Positions 45,762 through 53,364 of a stretch of 62,148 nt of DNA are shown here, one piece after another. Positions within the stretch are counted from its first letter, which is position 1. Each line of letters opens with the position of its first letter. The notes beneath the pieces were generated by a model. That model did not search any database. It had not been told where the DNA came from and saw only the letters and a program-made list of their open reading frames with translations. The position numbers and the translations under genes are program-made. Origin of the DNA: JAEZVV01 sp036652035 (lineage in GTDB: Bacteria > Pseudomonadota > Gammaproteobacteria > Burkholderiales > Burkholderiaceae_F); NCBI GenBank assembly GCA_036652035.1, contig JAVVWR010000009.1, positions 1 to 62,148 on the forward strand, given 5' to 3'.

Positions 45762-45861
45762 NNNNNNNNNNNNNNNNNNNNNNNNNNNNNNNNNNNNNNN
45801 NNNNNNNNNNNNNNNNNNNNNNNNNNNNNNNNNNNNNNNNNNNNNNNNNNNNNNNNNNNNN
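45762..45861. other. Assembly gap of 100 N, probably spurious
   Basis: Exactly 100 N between two identical 55-base segments. The true sequence most simply has a single copy, with ybaB running directly into the sequence at 45917. Confidence 0.95.
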
Positions 45862-45916
45862 GCGTCAGTGACCGCCGGCATGCCGATGCCGCCGGGATTT
45901 AAGCTGCCGTTTTAAT
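45862..45916 (+). repeat. 55-base direct repeat, copy 2 (duplicated ybaB end)
   Basis: Base-for-base copy of 45707-45761. It is not a second gene: there is no ribosome site or start, and it only repeats the ybaB tail and stop codon. Confidence 0.95.
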
Positions 45917-45922
45917 TGCGCA

Positions 45923-45967
45923 CTCGATGTGTACGCGACGGCTGCGCCGTCGCACGTGCACATCGAG
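45923..45967. repeat. Nested inverted repeat in the ybaB-recR gap
   Basis: CTCGATGTG (45923-45931) pairs with CACATCGAG (45959-45967), and inside it GCGACGG (45935-45941) pairs with CCGTCGC (45947-45953). A long hairpin with one internal loop and no T run. Confidence 0.7.
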
Positions 45968-45980
45968 CGAGTTGATTGGC

Positions 45981-46013
45981 GGGTCGGGCTTCGGGCGGCC
46001 GGGCGCCCGACCC
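45981..46013. repeat. Second inverted repeat in the ybaB-recR gap
   Basis: GGGTCGGGC (45981-45989) and GCCCGACCC (46005-46013) are perfect 9-base inverted arms with a GC-rich loop. Confidence 0.65.
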
Positions 46014-46119
46014 GGATTCAAAGGCTACGAGCGCGGAGCCGCTCGCTGCGCTTGCGGCCCGCGGACTTGAGTGGCGGTTCGCTCTTGTCTTCCCCTTCCA
46101 CCTTCCTGGCTCCCTGCGC

Positions 46120-46722
46120 ATGAAACTCGGTCCCTCGATCGACAAGCTGGTCGAAACGCTCAAGCGTTTGCCCGGGATCGGGCCGCGCTCGGCGCAGCGG
46201 ATCGCTTTTCACCTGCTGCAGCACGATCGCGAAGCCGCCGTGGCCCTGGGTGAAGCCTTGCTGGCGGCGGCCGCATCGGTCGGGCACTGCGCCAAATGCA
46301 ATACGCTCACCGAGCTGTCGATCTGCGAGACCTGCTCCGATCCGCGGCGTGACGCCAGCCTCTTGTGCGTGGTCGAGACGCCGGCCGATCAGCTGATGAT
46401 CGAGCAATCGCTGTCCTACCAAGGCCTGTACTTCGTTCTGCTGGGGCGCCTCTCGCCGCTCGATGGTGTGGGCCCGCGCGAAATCAAAATGGAGCGCCTG
46501 CTCGCTCGCGCCGCCGACGGTGGAGTGAGCGAGGTTGTGGTGGCCACGTCCTTCACGCCCGAAGGCGACGCCACCGCGCACTACGTCAGCGAACTGTTGC
46601 GAGCCCGCGACCCGGATCTGGCGGTCACGCGGCTGGCGCGTGGCGTGCCGGCCGGCGCCGAACTTGAATACACCGATGTGAATACGATCGCCCAGGCGAT
46701 GTTGGATCGACGTTCGGCTTGA
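46120..46722 (+). CDS. recR: Recombination mediator protein RecR
   Basis: A 200-residue protein of the RecFOR pathway that loads RecA on gaps. It has the N-terminal helix-hairpin-helix LVETLKRLPGIGPRSAQRIAFHLL, the zinc finger Cys57, Cys60, Cys69, Cys72, and the Toprim domain (LCVVETPADQLMIE, YFVLLGRLSPLDGVGP), ending with GVPAGAELEYTD. No Shine-Dalgarno precedes the ATG at 46120. The normal dnaX-ybaB-recR order continues across the false gap. Confidence 0.96.
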   Translation: MKLGPSIDKLVETLKRLPGIGPRSAQRIAFHLLQHDREAAVALGEALLAAAASVGHCAKCNTLTELSICETCSDPRRDASLLCVVETPADQLMIEQSLSYQGLYFVLLGRLSPLDGVGPREIKMERLLARAADGGVSEVVVATSFTPEGDATAHYVSELLRARDPDLAVTRLARGVPAGAELEYTDVNTIAQAMLDRRSA

Positions 46723-46808
46723 TCTTGGTAAAGCCTGACAGCGTTTTGCTGGGGATATCCTTGGGTTATTGAAAACCCTGGTGCGTCGTTCCCGATGCCA
46801 ATGTCCCA

Positions 46809-47105
46809 ATGATCGATCCTGTCAACGTCCTCACCGAAGCCGAAGTCGAGCCGCTCATGGACGGCCGTTTTCTGTGGATTCCTTACGGCCTCACGGGCAA
46901 GGGCTTCGTGGTCCAGAGCAAGGAAGAATTGCGCAGCTTGCGCCGCTATGACGCCTTGTGGCTGGTGTTCTCGGCGTTGTTCATTGCGGGTTTCGGCTTG
47001 CTGCTCGATGTCTGGGCCGCCATGGCCCTGGCGGTGTTTGCTTTCGTGATGAGAATCATCGCGGTCAAGCAAATCGGCAGTCGCTTTACGTCTTTCCAGA
47101 GCTGA
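46809..47105 (+). CDS. Small membrane protein of unknown function
   Basis: A 98-residue product. A hydrophilic start (MIDPVNVLTEAEVEPLMDGRFLWIPYGLTGKGFVV) is followed by two adjacent hydrophobic helices (ALWLVFSALFIAGFGLLLDVWAAMALAVFAFVMRIIA) and a short basic tail. I do not recognise the family. The amphipathic sequence design and codon use look like a real gene, but there is no ribosome site and no conserved neighbour to anchor it. It lies 86 bases after recR on the same strand. Confidence 0.55.
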   Translation: MIDPVNVLTEAEVEPLMDGRFLWIPYGLTGKGFVVQSKEELRSLRRYDALWLVFSALFIAGFGLLLDVWAAMALAVFAFVMRIIAVKQIGSRFTSFQS

Positions 47106-47297
47106 AGGATTCAGCTCGATCCGCTGGGGCCAAGGGGCTGCCGTGTCCGCAACGGCGTCCTGATCGCTGCGCCCGCTGGCACGGGATCGGCGGCGCGGGC
47201 CTGATCGGCGCAGCCTGGGTTGAGTGAACTCAGGTCTTGCCGGCACTCGATTGTCGCGTGGCGCAGCGCTTGAGTTTGACGCAGCGCTGGCTCTTGC

Positions 47298-47328
47298 CAC
47301 TTTTGGCGGGCCTTTCGTGCCAAAAGTG
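47298..47328. promoter_or_regulatory. Operator-like inverted repeat before the ABC importer
   Basis: CACTTTTGGC (47298-47307) and GCCAAAAGTG (47319-47328) are perfect 10-base arms, centres 21 bases apart (two helical turns). The right arm covers where the -35 of the TATGAT promoter would be, the usual position for a repressor or activator site. As RNA it could also fold as a hairpin. Confidence 0.5.
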
Positions 47329-47342
47329 CAAAGCCTCGCCGA

Positions 47343-47348
47343 TATGAT
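47343..47348 (+). promoter_or_regulatory. Probable -10 element of the ABC importer operon
   Basis: TATGAT (5 of 6) with the palindrome arm at the -35 position. This is consistent with an activator-dependent or repressed promoter. Confidence 0.4.
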
Positions 47349-47585
47349 CGTTCGATCCCCTCGTTTGAACGGATGAGCGAACGCCGATGGTGCCGGCTGA
47401 CGCAATCTCGCGCCAGTCTTCCCTACGAACTTCGTGACGATTCCGAGCCAGGCGCGGTGGCGCTTGTCCGGCGCGTCGTCGTGGGACGGCGCGGTCAGGA
47501 TGGCGCCGGCGTTGCAGCGGCGCGATCGCAAGCCTTTTCAGAACGGCGGCGGGGTGGCCGCCAGCAATCAAGTCAAGGAGTACCG

Positions 47586-48632
47586 ATGACGATCCCCTTT
47601 CAACGGCGTGACTTTCTGGCGGCAGCGGCGGCCTCGGCAGCGCTAGGCCTGGTGCCGGCCGCGGCGCGGGCGCAGGCGCTTGAGAAAAATGCAGTCACGA
47701 TCGCCGTCGGCGGCAAGAGCCTGATCTACTACCTGCCGCTGTCGATCGCTGAGCGCCAGGGGTATTTCAAGGACGAAGGGCTCGATGTCACGATCATCGA
47801 CTTCGCCGGCGGTTCGCGCGCCTTGCAGGCGGTGGTCGGCGGCAGCGCCGACGTGGTCTCGGGCGCGTTCGAGCACACCGTCAGCATGCTCGCCAAGCGG
47901 CAGGCGATGCGTGCCTTTGTGCTTCAGGGGCGCGCGCCACAGGTGGTGCTGGCGGTGAGCAACAAGACCATGCCCGGCTTCAAGTCGGTGGCCGACCTCA
48001 AGGGCAAGAAGATCGGCGTGACGGCACCGGGTTCCTCGACCCAGATCATGGCCAACTTCGTGCTCGCCAAAGCGGGGCTCAAGCCGTCGGACGTTTCCTA
48101 CATCGGCGTGGGCGCCACGCAGGGCGCGGTGGCGGCGCTGCGCTCGGGACAGATCGACGCGATCGCCAACGTGGACCCGGTAATCACGATGCTTGAGCGC
48201 TCGGGTGATATCCGGGTGGTGAGCGATACCCGCGATGTGGCCGAGAGCGAGCGTGTGTTTGGCGGCCCGATGCCGGCCGGAACGCTCTACGCGCCCAGTG
48301 CTTTCGTCGTTAAAAACCCGGCGACGGTGCAGGCGCTTACCCATGCGATCGTGCGCGCCGACCAATGGATTCAGAAGGCGGGCCCGGCCGACATCGTCAA
48401 AGCCGTCCCCGAGGCCTATCTGTTGGGCGACCGCGCGGTCTACATCGATTGCTATCTCAAGGCGCGCAGCGCGCTCTCGCCCGATGGCCTGTTCCCGGCC
48501 CAGGGCGCTGAAACCGCGTTCCGGGCTCTGGCCAGCGTTGACGCCAAGCTGGGCCGGAAAAAACTTGATCTCGCCCAGACCTTCACCAACGAATTCGTGA
48601 AGAAGGCCCTGATCAAGCATCCCAGGGCCTGA
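47586..48632 (+). CDS. ABC importer periplasmic binding protein (SsuA/TauA/NMT1-like), Tat substrate
   Basis: A 348-residue protein. The N terminus QRRDFLAAAAASAALGLVPAAARA is a twin-arginine signal, with cleavage after ARA. The mature part is an NMT1/SsuA fold: VTIAVGGKSLIYYLPLSIAERQGYFKDEGLDV, FAGGSRALQAVVGGSADVVSG, DLKGKKIGVTAPGSSTQ. Such proteins bind nitrate, sulfonates, taurine, thiamine precursors or similar; the ligand is not identifiable. AAGGAG lies 5 bases before the ATG. It is first of the operon and followed by an intra-operon terminator that would raise its level over the membrane components. Confidence 0.9.
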   Translation: MTIPFQRRDFLAAAAASAALGLVPAAARAQALEKNAVTIAVGGKSLIYYLPLSIAERQGYFKDEGLDVTIIDFAGGSRALQAVVGGSADVVSGAFEHTVSMLAKRQAMRAFVLQGRAPQVVLAVSNKTMPGFKSVADLKGKKIGVTAPGSSTQIMANFVLAKAGLKPSDVSYIGVGATQGAVAALRSGQIDAIANVDPVITMLERSGDIRVVSDTRDVAESERVFGGPMPAGTLYAPSAFVVKNPATVQALTHAIVRADQWIQKAGPADIVKAVPEAYLLGDRAVYIDCYLKARSALSPDGLFPAQGAETAFRALASVDAKLGRKKLDLAQTFTNEFVKKALIKHPRA

Positions 48633-48659
48633 GAGCCGTTAAATTGATTTTGGCGGCGC

Positions 48660-48689
48660 GGCGCGCACAGCAGCGCGCCATTTTTCTTC
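48660..48689 (+). terminator. Intra-operon terminator or attenuator after the binding-protein gene
   Basis: GGCGCGC and GCGCGCC form a 7-bp stem with loop ACAGCA, followed by ATTTTTCTTCTTT. It lies between the binding-protein and ATPase genes. Confidence 0.75.
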
Positions 48690-48708
48690 TTTGCAACCGA
48701 CGGGATCA

Positions 48709-49527
48709 ATGACAGCTGCTGCACTCGAACTGCAGGATGCGACCTGCATTTTTGTCTCTGGAGACGGAGATGACTCCCAACGCTATACCGCGGTTGCCAA
48801 TGTCTCGCTACGAATCGAGGCGGGCGAATTCGTCAGCGTCGTCGGCCCGACCGGCTGCGGCAAGAGCACGCTGCTAAACATGGGAGCGGGGCTGCTAAGC
48901 CCCAGTGCAGGCCAGGTTCTCTTGTTCGGAGAGCGGCTTACCGACATCAATCGGCGCGCCGGCTACATGTTCCAGGCCGACGCCTTGATGCCTTGGCGCA
49001 GCGCGATCGACAACGTCACGGCCGGTTTGCAGTTCCGCGGGATCGAGCCGGCGGCGGCGCGCGCGCTGGGTGAGGAATGGTTAAAGCGCGTCGGTCTGAG
49101 CGGCTTTGGCGACCGTTACCCGCACCAGCTCTCGGGCGGAATGCGCAAGCGGGTGGCGCTGGCGCAGACCCTGATTCTCGACCCCGACATCGTTCTGATG
49201 GACGAACCGTTTTCGGCGCTCGACATCCAGACGCGTCAGCTGATGGAGAACGAGGTTCTCGATCTGTGGGCCGCCAAACGCAAGGCCGTGCTCTTCATCA
49301 CCCATGACCTCGATGAGGCGATCGCGATGAGCGACCGCGTGGTCGTGATGTCGGCCGGGCCGGCCTCGCGCCCGATTGGCGAATTCGTGATCGACCTGCC
49401 ACGTCCGCGCGACGTGGCCGAGGTGCGGGTGACGCCGCGCTTTATCGAGCTTCACACCGCGATCTGGGATGTCCTGCGCGAGGAAGTGTTGAAGGGGTAC
49501 GAACAGCAGAAGCGGAAGGTGGCGTGA
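48709..49527 (+). CDS. ABC importer ATP-binding protein (SsuB/TauB type)
   Basis: A 272-residue ATPase. Walker A GPTGCGKST is at residues 46-54, the Q-loop is in YMFQADALMPWRSAIDNV, the signature LSGGM is at 141-145, Walker B and D-loop LMDEPFSALD at about 163-172, and the H-loop is ITHDLDEAIAMSDR. The Q-loop context is typical of nitrate/sulfonate/taurine-type importers. I start it at the ATG at 48709; a TTG 18 bases upstream is also in frame. It overlaps the permease gene by one base. Confidence 0.93.
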   Translation: MTAAALELQDATCIFVSGDGDDSQRYTAVANVSLRIEAGEFVSVVGPTGCGKSTLLNMGAGLLSPSAGQVLLFGERLTDINRRAGYMFQADALMPWRSAIDNVTAGLQFRGIEPAAARALGEEWLKRVGLSGFGDRYPHQLSGGMRKRVALAQTLILDPDIVLMDEPFSALDIQTRQLMENEVLDLWAAKRKAVLFITHDLDEAIAMSDRVVVMSAGPASRPIGEFVIDLPRPRDVAEVRVTPRFIELHTAIWDVLREEVLKGYEQQKRKVA

Positions 49528-50363
49528 TGGCGGCAGGCCAGTCCTTGGGGACGAATCAGCGTTTGAAGTTGCGTGCCTGGCAGTTCGGTCTGCTCGCCGT
49601 TTTGTTCGGCTTGTGGTGGGCGCTGACCAAGCCCGGGCTGATTCCGCCCTTCATGTTCGAAAACGACAGCCAGGCCGCCTTCTTCTTCGGCGAGCCGGTG
49701 CAGATCCTGTGGCGGGTGTGGGACTGGTTCGTGGTCGACCGTGACATCTACGGTCACTTGGCAGTGACGCTGATTGAAACCGTGCTCGCCTTTGTGCTGG
49801 GCACCGGCGCTGGTCTGCTGGTCGGTCTGTGGCTGGCGCTCGCACCGATGGCGGCGGCGATCGCCGATCCCTACATCAAGGCACTGAACTCGATGCCGCG
49901 GGTGATCCTGGCTCCGATCTTTGCGGTCTGGTTTGGCCTAGGGGTCGGCTCGAAGGTCGCGCTCGGTTTCACCCTGGTGTTTTTCATCGTCTTTTTCAAC
50001 GTCTACCAGGGCGTGCGCGAAGTCAGCCCGACGATTCTCGCCAACGCCCGCATGCTGGGGGCCAATCGCAACCAGTTGCTGCGCTATGTCTACCTGCCCA
50101 GCGCCACGAGCTGGGTGTTCTCATCACTGCATTCGGCGGTGGGCATGGCGTTTGTCGGCGCGGTGGTGGGCGAATACCTGGGGTCGGCCAGTGGTGTGGG
50201 CTACCTGATCCTGCAGGCTGAAGGCACGTTCGACATCAATACCGTGATGGCCGGCATTCTGGTGCTGACAGTTTTTGCTCTGGTTCTCGACGCGATGGTC
50301 GGCAGCGCCGAACACCGGCTGATGAAGTGGCAGCCCAAGGGCGGCGAGACCGAAAAGCTGTAG
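49527..50363 (+). CDS. ABC importer permease (SsuC/TauC type)
   Basis: A 278-residue inner-membrane protein with about six helices and the EAA coupling motif VSPTILANARMLGANRNQLLRYVYLPSA. The helix LGVGSKVALGFTLVFFIVFFNVYQGVREV is family-typical. The ATG overlaps the ATPase stop (TGATG). It closes a three-gene importer; the substrate is unknown and no metabolic enzyme is adjacent to suggest one. Confidence 0.93.
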   Translation: MAAGQSLGTNQRLKLRAWQFGLLAVLFGLWWALTKPGLIPPFMFENDSQAAFFFGEPVQILWRVWDWFVVDRDIYGHLAVTLIETVLAFVLGTGAGLLVGLWLALAPMAAAIADPYIKALNSMPRVILAPIFAVWFGLGVGSKVALGFTLVFFIVFFNVYQGVREVSPTILANARMLGANRNQLLRYVYLPSATSWVFSSLHSAVGMAFVGAVVGEYLGSASGVGYLILQAEGTFDINTVMAGILVLTVFALVLDAMVGSAEHRLMKWQPKGGETEKL

Positions 50364-50470
50364 CCGGCGTGGTGCCGCGCTGACGGAATTCACGAAGTGG
50401 CAGGTCGAGCCGGCGACGGTTCGGCCAAACCCGCTAGCATCTCGACACGATCAACAAGAGAGGAAGCCGG

Positions 50471-51796
50471 GTGGAGTCGCAGTCGAGTTCGTGGGCCGTC
50501 GAGCCAGCATCGGTCCGGCCGTTCTGGAAGCGCATTCCGAAGTTCTTTCGTTTTCCGGCCTATCTGCCGCCGGCGCTGCGCAACCTGGGGTTGTCGGCCG
50601 TGCTGGCGGTGGCGATCCACAGCGAGGCCCCGCTGGTGGTGGCCCTGGTGGGCTTGATCTCGCTGGTGGTGATCGTGCGTTACGGCTTTCTCGTGATCGA
50701 GCGCGCGTCCCAAGGCTACCTGCGGCCGCAGGACTACCCGCCGGTGCTGAGCCAGGAGCACGCCTGGCGCCCCTACAAGATGTTTGCCGTGCTGGTGGTG
50801 GCGACTTTCGTGGTCGGCTTGCTGGCCGCGCTCACCAAGAGCAACACCGTGCTGGTGGTGAGCTTGATCCTGGTGGCCCTGGGTCTACCGGCCTCGGTGA
50901 TGTCGATGGCTCAGACCGACAGCCTGCGGGAAGCCATGAATCCAGTGCGGCTGGCCAATATCGCGCTGCGGATCGGTGCGCCCTACCTGGTGCTATGTCT
51001 CTTTCTGTTTCTCCTGATGGGCGGGTCGAACCAGGCTTTCGAGCTGGTCGCTCCCTTGTTTGGCGACGAGGTCTGGTTGCTCGCGGGCGCCTCGAGTTTT
51101 GTTGGCAATTATTTCTTTCTCATCATGTGCGCGCTGATCGGCTACGTGATGTTCCAGTACCACGAGGAGCTCGGTGTCGCGGTGATGGGGCCGGGCGACA
51201 GCGGCCGGCCGGTCTTGAAAGGCCGGGTCAATGTGGCGGCGCGCAACCGCGACGCCTTGATCGGGCAGATGGTGGTCGCGGGGGAAGTGGCCGAAGCGGT
51301 GTCGCTGGTGTCGGAAGACCTGGCCGAGCGGCCCAATGATCTTTCCCTGCACGGTCGGCTGCGCCGCCTGCTGCTGGCCGAAAACGATGCTATCCGCCTT
51401 GAGGAGCACACCGACCGCTACCTCGCCCTGTTGGTCAAGAGCGGCAACCTGGACGAGGCCCTGACGGTGGTCGAAGAGGAAATGGAGCGCCGCCCGGGTT
51501 ATCAGCCGCGTGACGCGGCGCAGATCCCGAGCCTGGCGCGCCGCGCGCTCGAGCGCGGCGCGCCCAAGCTGGCGGCGGCGCTGGTGCGCGGCTTCGACAA
51601 GCGCTTTCCGGGCTCGAACGATCTGGCTCAGATCTACCTGATCGGCGCGCGCGTGCTGGCCGAAGGGGCGCGCGACGACGAGCGAGCCCGCCGCATGTTC
51701 GAGCACGTCGCTCGCACCTGGCCCGATCAGCCGGCGGCGGCCGAAGCGGCCCGCCACCTTGCCGCGCTGGACCGGCTGGCTCAGCGGCTGTCGTAA
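50471..51796 (+). CDS. Polytopic membrane protein with C-terminal TPR-like domain, function unknown
   Basis: A 441-residue protein beginning with GTG at 50471, behind GAGGAAG. About six hydrophobic helices fill residues 30-235 (for example RNLGLSAVLAVAIHS, MFAVLVVATFVVGLLAAL, YLVLCLFLFLLMGG). They are followed by a soluble alpha-helical domain with repeat-like units (VAGEVAEAVSLVSEDLAERPNDLSLH, KSGNLDEALTVVEEEMERRPGY, FEHVARTWPDQPAAAEAARHLAAL) that look like degenerate TPRs. I do not recognise a named family. The last 16 bases overlap the convergent rhomboid gene. Confidence 0.75.
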   Translation: MESQSSSWAVEPASVRPFWKRIPKFFRFPAYLPPALRNLGLSAVLAVAIHSEAPLVVALVGLISLVVIVRYGFLVIERASQGYLRPQDYPPVLSQEHAWRPYKMFAVLVVATFVVGLLAALTKSNTVLVVSLILVALGLPASVMSMAQTDSLREAMNPVRLANIALRIGAPYLVLCLFLFLLMGGSNQAFELVAPLFGDEVWLLAGASSFVGNYFFLIMCALIGYVMFQYHEELGVAVMGPGDSGRPVLKGRVNVAARNRDALIGQMVVAGEVAEAVSLVSEDLAERPNDLSLHGRLRRLLLAENDAIRLEEHTDRYLALLVKSGNLDEALTVVEEEMERRPGYQPRDAAQIPSLARRALERGAPKLAAALVRGFDKRFPGSNDLAQIYLIGARVLAEGARDDERARRMFEHVARTWPDQPAAAEAARHLAALDRLAQRLS

Positions 51797-53352
51797 GGCC
51801 GGGTGTGGAACTGGGTTGCCATGTCGAGTTCCAGCGGGGTGTGAGATTCGTCGACCCCGTGCGGCTTTGACGGGGCGGGCGCCGGCCGGCTCATCAGCGT
51901 GGCCGGTTGCGGGAAGTGCTGGCTCAGGCGATCTCGCACGCTGTCGGCCTGATGGCGCAGCCCGTGGCGAGCGTAAGTCGTGTGGAGGCCGAGCAGGCAA
52001 TCGGTCAGCTCGCGGCCGTGGTGGGTGCGAACGCCAACGTCGTCGAGCAGCCGATCGAGCACCCGCAGAGCGGCGGCGTCCTCGCGCGCGGCCACCAGGC
52101 GCCGTGCCAGCCGCAGTTGCTCTTCGACAGAAAGCGCGGGCTGAACCTTCGGCAAGGCCATTTGCAGATACACCGTGCGCAACTGGGTGCGCGCGCCGCG
52201 GGTGCGAATCGCCAGCACGCCGGCGGCCGCGTCGGCCAGGGCCTGACGATCGCGAGAGAGCAGGGCGATATTGAAACGAGCGGTGGCAAACGCGATGTCG
52301 TCGGGTTTGGCCGCGGCCAGTTCGCCATAGGCCCGCAAGGCGCGAGGCACGTCCATCCGGGCCGCCGCTTGCTGGGCGGTGTCGATCAGGCGGGCGCGGC
52401 GCTGGGCGATCAGATCCGAGTCTTCGTGGTCTTCGAGGATGCGGTCGAGCTTGTGTTCATCGCTGGGGCGCCACCACCAGGCGAGAGCGGCGCCAGCGAC
52501 GAAGCCGCCCAGGTGCGCCCAATAGGCCACCGGCCCATCGGGGGCGATCGCCCAGGCCACGGCTTCAATGGCGATCCAGGCCGGCAACAGCGCCAGGGCC
52601 GGTACGCGGGCGGTGTCGAAATAGAAACCGACGGTCCAGAACACCGGAACCCGGCGGGTACCGTAGAGAACGGCCACCATCGCCATCGCGCCCGAGACCG
52701 CGCCCGAGGCGCCAACCAGCGGCAGGGGGCTGACCAGCAGGTGGGCGAGACCGGCGACCACTCCTGCGATCAAATAGGCGGCGGCGAATCGCCAGCGGCC
52801 GAGCGCGGCCTCGGCAAAGGGACCGGCCAGCAGAAGCACCAGCATGTTGCCGATCAAGTGCACTGCGTCGCCGTGCAGAAACTGGTAAGTGAGCAGGCGC
52901 TGCGGTTCACCCCACTCGGGAGTGAGAGCGCCGCGCAGCGATGGCACCCGAGCCAGCAAGGCGTTGAAGCGGCTGCGTTGTTCGCGCCACGTGCTGTATT
53001 CGGGTGCGCCGGGTTTGATGATCTGACCCGCGGCGAGCTGGCGCTGAAAGTCGCGGTCGTTTTGCATCGTCATCACCAGCGGCCAGGGCTGCGGCTTGCG
53101 CGCGAGCGAGCCGATCTCGCGCAGCGTGTTGCGGGCGGCGGCATCGTTGCGGCGCTCGAGCTGCTCGACATAGCGGGGCAATTCCAGACGCGCGAGCTCG
53201 GAGCTGAAGTAGTACTCGCGCGCCGCGTTCATTGCCGCTCCGTCGCCCGCCTGGACGACGAAGTAGGCGAAGACATTGAGCGCGATCAGCGTCAAGGTCA
53301 CGAACGGGGCGGTGGCGAGCGAGAATCGCGTCTGGTAGGGGATGACAAGCAT
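51781..53352 (-). CDS. Rhomboid-family intramembrane serine protease with C-terminal helical-repeat domain
   Basis: A 523-residue protein. After the first helix (FVTLTLIALNVFAYFVVQ) there is an unusually long loop of about 120 residues, then the rhomboid core: LLTYQFLHGDAVHLIGNMLVLLLAG, the serine motif VGASGAVSGAMAM and the histidine helix YWAHLGGFVAGAALAWWW, so both catalytic residues are present. The C-terminal 230 residues are soluble and helical, with TPR-like stretches (AQQAAARMDVPRALRAYGELAAAKPDD). Substrates are unknown. It is 12 bases after tal on the same strand and overlaps its convergent neighbour. Confidence 0.88.
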   Translation of the reverse strand: MLVIPYQTRFSLATAPFVTLTLIALNVFAYFVVQAGDGAAMNAAREYYFSSELARLELPRYVEQLERRNDAAARNTLREIGSLARKPQPWPLVMTMQNDRDFQRQLAAGQIIKPGAPEYSTWREQRSRFNALLARVPSLRGALTPEWGEPQRLLTYQFLHGDAVHLIGNMLVLLLAGPFAEAALGRWRFAAAYLIAGVVAGLAHLLVSPLPLVGASGAVSGAMAMVAVLYGTRRVPVFWTVGFYFDTARVPALALLPAWIAIEAVAWAIAPDGPVAYWAHLGGFVAGAALAWWWRPSDEHKLDRILEDHEDSDLIAQRRARLIDTAQQAAARMDVPRALRAYGELAAAKPDDIAFATARFNIALLSRDRQALADAAAGVLAIRTRGARTQLRTVYLQMALPKVQPALSVEEQLRLARRLVAAREDAAALRVLDRLLDDVGVRTHHGRELTDCLLGLHTTYARHGLRHQADSVRDRLSQHFPQPATLMSRPAPAPSKPHGVDESHTPLELDMATQFHTRPYDSR

Positions 53353-53364
53353 GGGCGAGGCGGG

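Larger units (their letters stand above)
47106..47585. other. 480-base region before the ABC importer, no gene seen
   Basis: It holds the palindrome at 47298-47328, a TATGAT -10-like hexamer at 47343-47348 and a leader of about 230 bases before the binding-protein gene. I looked for TPP (CTGAGA/ACCTGATC) and guanidine (ykkC) riboswitch signatures and found none. Confidence 0.5.

Noticed and set aside
45862..45916. Second copy of the ybaB 3' end as a gene duplication
   Set aside because: Exact identity, exact 100-N spacer and lack of any start point to an unmerged assembly overlap.
47349..47585. A riboswitch in the long leader of the ABC importer
   Set aside because: I looked for TPP and guanidine-I (ykkC) core motifs, which would suit such importers, and found neither.
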